From NCBI RefSeq assembly GCF_009707545.1, contig NZ_WLYK01000002.1, positions 124,001-188,000 of the forward strand: a DNA stretch of 64,000 nt, given 5' to 3'. The stretch is from Nakamurella alba. Lineage in GTDB: Bacteria; Actinomycetota; Actinomycetes; Mycobacteriales; Nakamurellaceae. This document shows positions 17,159 to 24,900 of the stretch, in pieces. The notes under the pieces were generated by a model, which worked only from the letters and a program-made list of their open reading frames with translations, was not told the origin of the DNA and did not search any database. Numbering within the stretch: the stretch's first letter is position 1; each line of letters starts with the position of its first letter. The translations under genes and the position numbers were made by a program.

Positions 17159-17912
17159 AAGGTGATATAGCCAGCCCGGGTGATTCCGGAGCGTCACTGC
17201 CACGCTCCGTTCGCGACCCTGTGCCACGAGCCAGGCGGGCTCGGGACACCATGGTCCGACGGGCGCGGGAACGGCACCCGAATCGGCGGTCAAAGTATCA
17301 CTCAGAGTGAGAAATGGCCGCATTGCGCTCTACAGATCGTGCTACTTGACACAATGCGTGCCCGATCCACTGCACTCCGAGAGCTAGACCGTCCGGGAAT
17401 CGTCGGAGCGAACCCGGATCACCCGCGACCGTCGCGCAAGGCCGTGACACCCGGAATCCGCTCACGGACGGTGACATCGTCACGGATCACGGAACGATCA
17501 CGGAAACGTCACGGCCTTCGGGCCTGCGACCTGCGGCGACAACGCTGTCAGCCGCCCCCTACCGGGGTCGGTCGGAGCACCGGCAGGGCAGACGAGTATG
17601 ACCGTCGGAAGCTGTCCAGGGACCTGACGAGGGTTTCACACCACCCGTCCGGCGGATCGACGCCCGGGAGTGGGCCTTTCCCATCACACAGGGCCGGATG
17701 CGCAGCGCCGATCCGTCGATCACGGAGCGAGGACCTGAACCGGCTGCCGGACCGGGCACCGCGGGACAGCACGGGCCGGACGGGTCGACTCCGGGCACGC
17801 CTGGTCGGCAGCCGCAGAGCCGTGCGGGCGACAACGGGGTGTCATCGGCCGGGCGGACACGCGAACGGCCCCGGCGACACGAGGTCACCGGGGCCGTGAT
17901 GCGGACCGGGCG
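17159..17912. other. long intergenic region between the two CAP genes
   Basis: About 750 bases without a convincing gene. It is locally less GC-rich near 17290-17360, where TTGACA occurs on the plus strand (about 17347). At 17462-17514 five copies of TCACGG(A) are clustered, one of them inside a GTGAC-ATC-GTCAC dyad. A hairpin at 17867-17895 closes the upstream CAP transcription unit. I looked for a c-di-AMP (ydaO-type) riboswitch, often found ahead of wall hydrolase genes in actinobacteria, and did not find its conserved core. Confidence 0.5.
17867..17895 (-). terminator. hairpin downstream of the second CAP gene
   Basis: GGCCCCGGCGAC and GTCACCGGGGCC form a 12-bp stem with one G-T type mismatch around the loop ACGAG, 17 bases past the stop codon at 17913. 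It mirrors the hairpin beyond the other CAP gene. Confidence 0.65.
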
Positions 17913-19382
17913 CTACTTGCGCAGGTGGTTCCAGACGCTGCCGCGGCCGGCGTAGGCGATGGCGGCGTTGTCGACGACGGTGGTCGGCTTGACGCCGCCG
18001 ACCGAGGCCCAGGACGTCACCGCGACCGGCTTGCCGGAGACGATCCGGTAGACCTTGTTGGTGGCCTTCGCCCGGACGTAGGTGGTGGTCTGCGGGTACC
18101 ACAGCAGGTGGTTCCAGGAGCCGGCCTTGCCGCCGTTGGTCACCGTCAGCGGGTCGATGGTCACCGGGGACCCGGTCGTCCCGACCGCGGCCCAGCTGGA
18201 GACGTAGAGCGGGGCGCCACCGGCGATCCGGTACACCTTGCCGGCCGCCCGGACGAAGGTGCCGTCGGCAGGGCGGAAGCTCAGGTTGGCCCACCGGCCG
18301 GTGCCGGCCTTGGTCACTGCCGACGGATCGACGGTCACCGCGGACCTCGTGCCGCCGACCGCCGCCCAGGATGAGACGTACAGCGGCGCGCCGCCGACGA
18401 ACTGGAAGACGCTGCCGGTCCCGGCCCGGACGAAGGTGTTGTCGGCCGGTGCCTTGCGCAGGTGCGACCAGACACCCGACTTCCCGGCGTTGGTGATCGC
18501 GGCCGGATCGACGGTCACCGCGGATCTCGTGCCGCCGACCGCCGCCCAGGAGGAGACGTACAGCGGTGCGCCACCGACGATCTGGTAGACCGCCCCACCG
18601 GCCCGGACGAAGGTGCCGTCCTTCGGGTAGGTGTTCAGCGCGCCGAACTCGGCGGTGGTCAGCGAGACGACGGGCTGCGCCCCGCCGACCGAGGCCCAGT
18701 TGGAGACGTAGACCGGCGCACCGCCGACGATCCGGTAGACCGCCCCACCGGCCCGGACGAAGATGCCCTCGACGACGTCCAGCACGGCGGCGCTGACCAC
18801 CTGGCCGGTCTCCACCTTGTCGGTGAACTCGACCGTGTTCCACAGGCCTCGGGTGCCGCTGACGGTACCGACGCCGATGTACTTGTAGTCCTTGCCGAGG
18901 ATGTTCGCGCGGTGCCCGGCCGACTTCATGTAGGCGTCGAAGACCTGCTGGGCGGTGCTGGTGGACGTCGAGGCCCAGGCCACGTTCTCGGCCCAGGAGG
19001 TCCGCGAGGAGGCGCCGTTCTGGGCGACCTGGGTCCAGGCGTTCGGGTTGTGCGCCAGGGTGAACCCGGTGTCGCCGGCGTTCATCTTGTTGGACCAGTT
19101 GACGGCGACGGCGGTCAGCCCGCGGGCCTCGGCCAGGACCGGGAGGCCGTTGGCGGTCCTGGCCTGGTTGATGAGCACCAGCATCTGCTTGTCGAAGTCC
19201 ACCTGCTGGGCCACCCGGGGCGCCACGGGCGCAGCGGCGGCGGGCAGCACGGCGGCGACGAGGGCGGCGATCAGGGTGGCGACGACCAGGAAGGTGCGGT
19301 GCAGACCGCTCCGATCACCGCGCTGCTCCGCCTTGCGCCCGGTCCGACCTGACGCGACTGACTCTTGACCCACCGTGATCAC
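17913..19382 (-). CDS. secreted CAP/SCP-domain protein with five C-terminal repeats
   Basis: A 489-residue paralogue of the CAP protein at 15992. The N-terminus has about 28 polar residues, then a hydrophobic signal (TFLVVATLIAALVAAVLPAAA) with likely cleavage near AAA-P. The CAP domain (about 62-200) keeps AHNPNAW, WAENVA and SAGHRANIL. Five tandem repeats follow from about residue 212 to the end, each starting FVRAGGxVYxIVGGAPLYVSSW and about 50-60 residues long. Repeats two and three are nearly identical in DNA (180-base period). The product is predicted to be exported and to associate with the envelope. Whether the CAP domain cuts or binds lipid or glycan is unknown. Confidence 0.85.
   Translation of the reverse strand: MITVGQESVASGRTGRKAEQRGDRSGLHRTFLVVATLIAALVAAVLPAAAAPVAPRVAQQVDFDKQMLVLINQARTANGLPVLAEARGLTAVAVNWSNKMNAGDTGFTLAHNPNAWTQVAQNGASSRTSWAENVAWASTSTSTAQQVFDAYMKSAGHRANILGKDYKYIGVGTVSGTRGLWNTVEFTDKVETGQVVSAAVLDVVEGIFVRAGGAVYRIVGGAPVYVSNWASVGGAQPVVSLTTAEFGALNTYPKDGTFVRAGGAVYQIVGGAPLYVSSWAAVGGTRSAVTVDPAAITNAGKSGVWSHLRKAPADNTFVRAGTGSVFQFVGGAPLYVSSWAAVGGTRSAVTVDPSAVTKAGTGRWANLSFRPADGTFVRAAGKVYRIAGGAPLYVSSWAAVGTTGSPVTIDPLTVTNGGKAGSWNHLLWYPQTTTYVRAKATNKVYRIVSGKPVAVTSWASVGGVKPTTVVDNAAIAYAGRGSVWNHLRK
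18325..18566. repeat. near-identical 62-bp direct repeats, 180-bp period, inside the CAP gene
   Basis: Positions 18325-18386 and 18505-18566 differ at only two bases. They encode the same part of consecutive protein repeats and keep the frame, since 180 is a multiple of 3. Unequal recombination would gain or lose exactly one repeat. Confidence 0.75.
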
Positions 19383-19430
19383 CGTTCCGGAACTCCGGCG
19401 GGTTGCTGACCCCCACCGCGCACTCCACTG

Positions 19431-19451
19431 AGGGTAGTTTTCTAGCTACAC
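19431..19451 (-). promoter_or_regulatory. shared CAP-gene upstream element, copy 2
   Basis: Minus strand GTGTAGCTA-N6-TACCCT, 48 bases upstream of the GTG at 19382. It matches the first copy exactly in both half-motifs, spacing and distance to the start. Confidence 0.5.
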
Positions 19452-19742
19452 GCAGTCATAGTCCCTTGTCGGGTGATCGAGTCGGCCGTCCGGTGACCAC
19501 TGATCGCAACGGTGTCCCGCCCGCTCCGGCCGGCCGTGCCACGACGGTGGGCCGCGACGCACCGTGACCGTCCCGTCCGGGGAACGGCTGTGACGGTCCG
19601 TGCGGAAGGTGTCACCGGACACAGCGACCCGGCCGGGTTCGCGGCATCCCCGCCCGGGGGTTCGTCACCCGTGCGGTCGGGCGGGGATCACCCGGCAGGA
19701 AAGGTCCCGGGTCACCGCTGGGGGGAACCGAGCGGGGACGAC

Positions 19743-19775
19743 AGGACCCCCGGCCCAGGAGGGCGCGGGGGTCCT
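19743..19775 (-). terminator. terminator hairpin of the rmlB-rmlD operon
   Basis: AGGACCCCCG pairs with CGGGGGTCCT (10 bp, perfect) around a 13-base loop, 43 bases past the rmlD stop. Confidence 0.6.
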
Positions 19776-19818
19776 TGAGGTGTCGGGTCGGCCGGCGGCA
19801 GCGGTGCCGGCCGTGGGC

Positions 19819-20700
19819 TCAGGCGGGGCGGAAGGCCTCGCCGTGTGCGGCGAATGCGGCATCCAGTGCCTCGGCCCAGGGGCGCAGCGGGGTCAGCCCC
19901 GCCTGGTTCCAGGCCGAGGGCGACAGCACCGAGTAGGCCGGCCGCGGCGCCGGGCGCGGGAAGGCGTCCGTGGTCGTCGGATGCACCCGCTCCGGGTCGG
20001 CGCCGACGTGCTCGAACACCGCGCGGGCGAAGTGGAACCAGGTGGTCTCGCCGCCGCCGGTCGCGTGCAGCACGCCACCCGGGACGTCACCGAGGGCCAG
20101 TTCGACCAGGCCGGCGGCCAGGTCGGCCGACCAGGTCGGCGACCCCTGCTGGTCGTCGACCACGCTGACGGTGGGCCGGGAGGCGGACAGCGCAGCCATC
20201 GTCTTGACGAAGTTGCCGCCGGTCGCCCCGTACACCCAGGCGGTCCGCACCACGTGGGCGGCCGGGTGGGCGGCCAGCACGGCCTGCTCGCCCGCCAGCT
20301 TGGAGGCACCGTAGACACTCTTCGGCCCGGTCGGTGCGTCCACCTCGTAGGGCGCGGTGCCGTCGCCGGGGAAGACGTAGTCGGTGGAGACGTGGATCAG
20401 GCCGAGCCCGAAGGCCGCGGCGTGCAGCGCCAGGTACCCGGGGCCGTCCCCGTTGACCGCGAAGGCCCGGTCCTGGTCGGTCTCGGCGGCATCCACCGCG
20501 GTGTAGGCCGCGGCATTGATCACCACGGCGGGCAGGTCACCCGCCGCCGCGAACTGCTGCAGCGCCACCTCGACCGCGGCCGCATCGGAGATGTCGAGAT
20601 CGGCGGAGCCGAGCCCGGTCGCCGGGATGCCGCGCAGCTCCGCGAGCGCCAGCAGGTCGGAACCGAGCTGGCCGCGGGCACCGGTGATCAACAGACGCAC
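19819..20700 (-). CDS. rmlD: dTDP-4-dehydrorhamnose reductase
   Basis: A 293-residue short-chain dehydrogenase of the RmlD type. The NADPH loop is GARGQLG (7-13), followed by DLDISD. The catalytic Tyr130 and Lys134 lie in VYGASKLAGE, and STDYVFPGD is the RmlD/GalE-type active-site stretch. It performs the last step of dTDP-L-rhamnose synthesis in the cytoplasm, reducing dTDP-4-keto-L-rhamnose. The GTG start at 20700 has AGGGA 9 bases upstream and lies 17 bases after rmlB, so the two form an operon. In mycobacteria the product supplies the arabinogalactan linker; here the nearby glycosyltransferases may be further consumers. An epimerase rmlC and rmlA are not in the window. Confidence 0.93.
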   Translation of the reverse strand: MRLLITGARGQLGSDLLALAELRGIPATGLGSADLDISDAAAVEVALQQFAAAGDLPAVVINAAAYTAVDAAETDQDRAFAVNGDGPGYLALHAAAFGLGLIHVSTDYVFPGDGTAPYEVDAPTGPKSVYGASKLAGEQAVLAAHPAAHVVRTAWVYGATGGNFVKTMAALSASRPTVSVVDDQQGSPTWSADLAAGLVELALGDVPGGVLHATGGGETTWFHFARAVFEHVGADPERVHPTTTDAFPRPAPRPAYSVLSPSAWNQAGLTPLRPWAEALDAAFAAHGEAFRPA

Positions 20701-20717
20701 GAGAGGTGTCCCTGCGC

Positions 20718-21713
20718 TCAGCGGTCGATGGCCGAGCGGGCCTTCAGCGGCTCCCACCAGTCGCGGTGGTCGGCGTACCACTTGATGGTGTCGGCCAGGC
20801 CCTGGTCGAACGGCACCAGCGGCTGGTAGCCCAGCTCGTTCGCGATCTTGCTGATGTCCACCGAGTAGCGCTTGTCGTGGCCGCCACCGCGCGGGTCGTG
20901 GATCCGCTCGATGTAGCTCTCGTCGCGGCCGGTGGCCTCGATCAGCTTCTCGGTCAGCTCGGCGTTGGTCAGTTCGGTGCCGCCGCCGATGTTGTAGATC
21001 TCGCCGGCGCGGCCCTTGGACAGCACCAGCGCGATGCCTCGGCAGTGGTCGTCGACGTGCAGCCAGTCCCGGACGTTGGCGCCGGCGCCGTACAGCGGCA
21101 CCTTCAGCCCGTCCATCAGGTTGGTGACGAACAGCGGGATGACCTTCTCCGGGAACTGGTACGGCCCGTAGTTGTTGGAGCACCGGGTGATCGCCACCGG
21201 CAGGCCGTGGGTCTTCGCGTAGGCGCGGGCGATCAGGTCGGACCCGGCCTTGGCGGCGGAGTACGGCGAGTTCGGCTCCAGCGGCTGCAGCTCGTCCCAC
21301 GACCCCTCGTCGATGGAGCCGTACACCTCGTCGGTCGAGACGTGCACGAACTTCTGCAGCTTGGTGGCCAGCGCGGCCTGCAGCAGGGTCTGGGTGCCCA
21401 GCACGTTGGTCAGCACGAAGTCGGCGCCGCCGAGGATCGACCGGTCGACGTGCGACTCGGCCGCGAAGTGCACCACCGCGTCGACCTTGCCGACCAGCTC
21501 GGCGGTCAGCTCGGGATCGCAGATGTCGCCCTGGACGAACTCGTAGCGGTCGCTGTCCTCGACATCTGTCAGGTTGGCCAGGTTGCCCGCGTAGGTCAGC
21601 TTGTCCAGCACGATCACCTCGGCCCCGACCAGGTCGGGGTACTGATCTGCGAGGACGTTGCGGGTGAACGCCGAACCGATGAAGCCGGCGCCGCCGGTGA
21701 CCAAGATGCGCAT
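20718..21713 (-). CDS. rmlB: dTDP-glucose 4,6-dehydratase
   Basis: A 331-residue enzyme of the extended SDR family. NAD+ binds at GGAGFIGS (7-14). The catalytic set is Thr127-Asp128-Glu129 in STDEVYGS, with Tyr151 and Lys155 in YSAAKAGSD. Length and motif spacing are those of RmlB. It converts dTDP-glucose to dTDP-4-keto-6-deoxyglucose, the second step of dTDP-rhamnose synthesis. It is the first gene of the rmlBD pair. In M. tuberculosis rmlB is not adjacent to rmlD, so the pairing here is a local difference. Confidence 0.95.
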   Translation of the reverse strand: MRILVTGGAGFIGSAFTRNVLADQYPDLVGAEVIVLDKLTYAGNLANLTDVEDSDRYEFVQGDICDPELTAELVGKVDAVVHFAAESHVDRSILGGADFVLTNVLGTQTLLQAALATKLQKFVHVSTDEVYGSIDEGSWDELQPLEPNSPYSAAKAGSDLIARAYAKTHGLPVAITRCSNNYGPYQFPEKVIPLFVTNLMDGLKVPLYGAGANVRDWLHVDDHCRGIALVLSKGRAGEIYNIGGGTELTNAELTEKLIEATGRDESYIERIHDPRGGGHDKRYSVDISKIANELGYQPLVPFDQGLADTIKWYADHRDWWEPLKARSAIDR

Positions 21714-22047
21714 GGTCGGTCATTGTGCCGTATCCGGCGGGTGATCCCCCCATCCCGTGGAACAGCAGGGACGCAGAACCGGTCACATCCGTCGGGGATG
21801 GCACCGGACGACACCGGACGACGGGGGGTGACACGAACGGACTGCACCCCCGCGCCCTACCGCTACGCAACGGCGTCCCCGCCTACCCTCGATCCGGGGC
21901 AACCAGGTGACCGGACGACCGTCCTTGTTCGGACACCGCATGTCCCGGTGCCGCTCCCGCAGGGGCACCGGCGCACCCGCGCCGGACGCACCACCGCAGG
22001 ACCTGTCAGCAGCACCTCTCGTGACGACAAGGATGGAAGGCCGCCCG
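21714..22047. promoter_or_regulatory. divergent region between rmlB and the LCP gene
   Basis: 334 bases that must hold both promoters. A tandem 10-base repeat CACCGGACGA occurs at 21802-21821. CTACCCTCGAT near 21882-21892 is a possible -10 for the LCP gene. An in-frame GTG at 21907 would lengthen the LCP protein by 47 Arg/Pro-rich residues, but it lacks the good ribosome site seen at 22048. Confidence 0.4.
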
Positions 22048-24198
22048 ATGACCCCACCGCCCGACGACCCGCGGCAGGGTCCGCGCCGGCCGGACCGACC
22101 CGGCGGCGACCCGCGGCGTGGTCAGGGGCAGGGTCCGGGTCAGGGTTCGGCCCAGGGCTCCGGTCCGCAGCAGCGGCCGGGCGGCGGCCGGAACAGTCAG
22201 CAGGGCCAGCACGGTCAGCAGGGCCGGCCGGGCCAGCATGGCGCACCGGGTCAGCAGGGCGCACCGGGCCAGCAGGGCCGGCCGCAGGATCCCCGCTTGC
22301 GCAACCAGCAGCCCCCGCAGGGTGGTGGCCGTTCGGGACCGCAGCCCGGACCTGTCGGGTCCGGTGGTCCGGCCGGCCCGGCCGGCCAGCAGCGCCGCAA
22401 CCCGCTCGCCCCGGGCAACCTGCCGCGGGATCCCCGCACCCCGGCGGCCCGGCCCGGCAGCGCCTGGTCGGAGATCGACGCGCACCCGCACACCGCCGTG
22501 ATGCCGGCGGGCATGATGCCCGATCCGGGCGAGCCGGCTCGACGACCCCAGCAGCCCGGAGGTCGGCAGGGGCCCCGCGGCCCGGTGCCGCCCGGCGGTC
22601 CCGGGCGGCGACCGGCCCCGGCCGGTGTCCCCGGCACCCCGCACCGCACCTCCGGCGGGCTCGTCGCCGGCCGGATCCTGGCCGCGGCGGTCTCGCTGGT
22701 CGTGCTGGTGGCGTCGGGCTTCTTCTACTTTCTCGCCGACAACGCCTCCACCGCGGTGGCCGACTCCAACGGCGTGGCCGACGCCGGTGACGCCGGGGTG
22801 AGCTTCCGCGGCGGTGTCAACATCCTGCTGGTGGGCTCCGACGCGCGGACCGACGCCGACGGCAACCCGCTGACCGCCGAGCAGCTCTCCCAGGTGCTGA
22901 CCGAGGAGTCGAACGGCGTCAACACCGACACGATCATGGTCGTGCACATCCCGGAGGGCGGTGGGAGGGCCACCGCGGTCTCCCTCCCCCGCGACACCTG
23001 GATCCCGAAGACCGTCACCTCGGTGGTGAAGGGCCCGTACGACGACGGCACCTTCGGCACCTACCAGCCGAACAAGATCAACTCCTTCTACGGCACCGCG
23101 AAGTTCTACACGGAGGAGACGCTGGCCGCGCAGGGCGAGGGCGCGAGCCCGGCCCGGGAGCGGCAGTCCAGCGAGGCCGGCCGGACCATGCTGGTCAAGA
23201 TCGTGCAGGCGTTCACCGGGCTGAAGATCGACCACTACGCCGAGGTGAACCTGATCGGCTTCTACACGCTGTCCGAGGCCATCGGCGGCGTGCCGGTGTG
23301 CCTGAACGCCGCGGTCGACGACCCGTTCTCCGGGGCGAAGTTCGCCGCCGGCCCGCAGGAGGTGTCCGGCAGCGCCGCGATGGCGTTCGTCCGGCAGCGG
23401 CACGGCCTGCCCGGCGGTGACCTGGACCGGGTGCGCCGGCAGCAGGCCTTCCTGTCCGGCGCGACGCAGAAGATGCTGTCGGCCGGCACCCTGACCTCGC
23501 CCGGCAAGCTGTCCTCGCTGATGGACGCGGCGAGCAAGGCGCTGGTACTGGACAAGGACTTCGACCTGCTGACCTTCGCCTCGCAGATGGCGGGTCTGTC
23601 CGGCGGCAACGTCGACTTCACGACGATCCCGACCACCGGCGCGACCACCGACCCCGACGCGGCCGGCAAGGACGCCCTCGGCACCGACCCGGCGGTGATC
23701 AAGCAGTTCTTCGCCAACCTGTCCGGCGGGTCGTCGGCCGGTGGCGCATCCTCCGGCAGTGCCTCCGGCGCCGCCACCACCTCGGCCGCGTTCGACCCCT
23801 CCTCGGTCACGGTGGACGTGCAGGACGCCACCGCCGCGGCCACCGCCGGCACCCCGGTGATGGACACCCTGGCGGCCGCCGGCTTCGTCCGCGGCCAGAA
23901 CGCCGATGCGCCGGACATCGACGAGAGCAACCAGCACGCGGTGACCACCATCGCCTACCCGAAGGGCGGCCAGGCCGCCGCCCAGCAGGTGCTGGACACC
24001 CTCGGTTTCGGCGAGCTCAGCGAGGACGCCTCGGTCGAGGCCGGCCACGTGGTGGTCGTCGTCGGCACCGACTCGACGGGCAGCGGGCTACGCTCCCCCG
24101 GCCGCGCCCTGGTGTCCGCCCCCGCCCCGCTGGTGGTCGAGGAGACCACGCCCACCGGCGCCGACCTGAATGCGAGCACAGTGCCGTGCGTGAACTAG
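22048..24198 (+). CDS. LytR-CpsA-Psr (LCP) glycopolymer ligase with LytR_C domain
   Basis: A 716-residue protein; the ATG at 22048 has GGAAGG 7 bases upstream. Residues 1-205 are a disordered Gly/Gln/Pro-rich cytoplasmic tail with QGAPGQQG-like repeats. One membrane segment lies at about 209-231 (ILAAAVSLVVLVASGFFYFL). The extracellular LCP catalytic domain is at about 255-480, with NILLVGSDAR, PRDTW, the polyprenyl-phosphate-binding Arg cluster (FVRQRHGLPGGDLDRVRRQQ), and Asp and Arg residues at expected places. A LytR_C domain follows at about 585-675. LCP enzymes attach glycopolymers to peptidoglycan. In mycobacteria the homologue at this position beside rmlD is Rv3267 (CpsA1-type, arabinogalactan ligation). 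It overlaps the next gene by 13 bases. Confidence 0.92.
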   Translation: MTPPPDDPRQGPRRPDRPGGDPRRGQGQGPGQGSAQGSGPQQRPGGGRNSQQGQHGQQGRPGQHGAPGQQGAPGQQGRPQDPRLRNQQPPQGGGRSGPQPGPVGSGGPAGPAGQQRRNPLAPGNLPRDPRTPAARPGSAWSEIDAHPHTAVMPAGMMPDPGEPARRPQQPGGRQGPRGPVPPGGPGRRPAPAGVPGTPHRTSGGLVAGRILAAAVSLVVLVASGFFYFLADNASTAVADSNGVADAGDAGVSFRGGVNILLVGSDARTDADGNPLTAEQLSQVLTEESNGVNTDTIMVVHIPEGGGRATAVSLPRDTWIPKTVTSVVKGPYDDGTFGTYQPNKINSFYGTAKFYTEETLAAQGEGASPARERQSSEAGRTMLVKIVQAFTGLKIDHYAEVNLIGFYTLSEAIGGVPVCLNAAVDDPFSGAKFAAGPQEVSGSAAMAFVRQRHGLPGGDLDRVRRQQAFLSGATQKMLSAGTLTSPGKLSSLMDAASKALVLDKDFDLLTFASQMAGLSGGNVDFTTIPTTGATTDPDAAGKDALGTDPAVIKQFFANLSGGSSAGGASSGSASGAATTSAAFDPSSVTVDVQDATAAATAGTPVMDTLAAAGFVRGQNADAPDIDESNQHAVTTIAYPKGGQAAAQQVLDTLGFGELSEDASVEAGHVVVVVGTDSTGSGLRSPGRALVSAPAPLVVEETTPTGADLNASTVPCVN

Positions 24199-24884
24199 GC
24201 GGTGTCACCGGTCGCATCCTCGGACCGCTGCAGCAGGGTGACCCGCACCGTCCCCGGCTGACCGTACTGGGCGCCGACGGCGCCCGGACCGAGCTGTCGA
24301 CCGCCTCGCTGGCGAACCTGGCGGCCAAGGTCGCCGGGCTGCTCCGGGACGAGATCGGCGCCACAGAAGGCGATGTCGCCGCCGTGCTGCTGGACCGGTC
24401 GTGGCAGACCGCACCGATCCTGCTCGGTTGCTGGTGGGCCGGGCTCACCGTGGGCACCGACGACGATCCCGCTGCGGTCGCGGCCTTCGTGCCCGAGGGT
24501 GCCGACGCCGCGGTCGGCGCCGCCGACGAGGTGTTCGTGGTCACCGCCCACCCGCTCGGCCTGCCGTCCGCCGGGATCGCCGCCCATCAGCGGGATTTCA
24601 CCACCGCCGCGATGCCGCAGGCAGACCGGTTCGGAGCGGGCCGGGTCGAGTTGTCGGCGCCGGCGCCGGCGCTGGACGCCGTGACCGGTGACGACCTGCT
24701 CGCCGCCGCAGCGGATCTCGCCGCGAGCTGGGGCACAGCCGCACGAGTGGCGGCCCGCACCCCCTGCGCCGTCACCGATCTCGCTCCACTGCTGCTCGGC
24801 GCCCTGCTCGCCGACGGCTCGCTGCTGCTCGCACCCGACGGCGTCCCGGTCCCCGACGGCGAGCAGGTCACGGTCGAGATCTGA
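24186..24884 (+). CDS. TIGR03089 family conserved actinobacterial protein
   Basis: A 232-residue protein of an actinobacterium-specific family of unknown role, resembling a shortened acyl-CoA synthetase/AMP-binding N-terminal part (VAAVLLDRSWQTAPILLGCWWAGLTVGT; later AHQRDFTTAA). The phosphate-binding loop of true adenylating enzymes is missing, so catalysis of that type is unlikely. The GTG start at 24186 lies inside the end of the LCP gene, indicating coupled translation. M. tuberculosis has the same pair (Rv3267-Rv3268), which supports a shared envelope role. It ends 16 bases from the convergent dehydrogenase gene. Confidence 0.75.
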   Translation: MRELGGVTGRILGPLQQGDPHRPRLTVLGADGARTELSTASLANLAAKVAGLLRDEIGATEGDVAAVLLDRSWQTAPILLGCWWAGLTVGTDDDPAAVAAFVPEGADAAVGAADEVFVVTAHPLGLPSAGIAAHQRDFTTAAMPQADRFGAGRVELSAPAPALDAVTGDDLLAAAADLAASWGTAARVAARTPCAVTDLAPLLLGALLADGSLLLAPDGVPVPDGEQVTVEI

Positions 24885-24900
24885 ACCAGATCAGCGATGT

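Larger units (their letters stand above)
19383..19818. other. intergenic region between the second CAP gene and rmlD
   Basis: 436 bases holding the CAP-gene promoter side and the end of the rml operon. The shared element AGGGTA-N6-TAGCTACAC is at 19431-19451 and a strong hairpin at 19743-19775. The middle is very GC-rich with several overlapping inverted repeats (for example CCCCGCCCGGGGG near 19649-19661). No protein-coding frame was convincing. Confidence 0.5.

Noticed and set aside
17090-19818. c-di-AMP (ydaO-type) riboswitch ahead of the CAP genes
   Set aside because: Searched both leaders for the conserved core (GAAC/GGGUGA blocks and the CAGCUAAC-like end); only loose GGGGAACC and GGGTGA fragments in wrong order.
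19819-21870. Single fused RmlB-RmlD protein
   Set aside because: The continuous frame reads rmlB out of frame; rmlB has its own frame (20718-21713) with full motifs, and rmlD starts at 20700.
21907-22047. N-terminal extension of the LCP protein from GTG at 21907
   Set aside because: Arg/Pro-rich 47 residues unlike the rest; the ATG at 22048 has a proper ribosome site.
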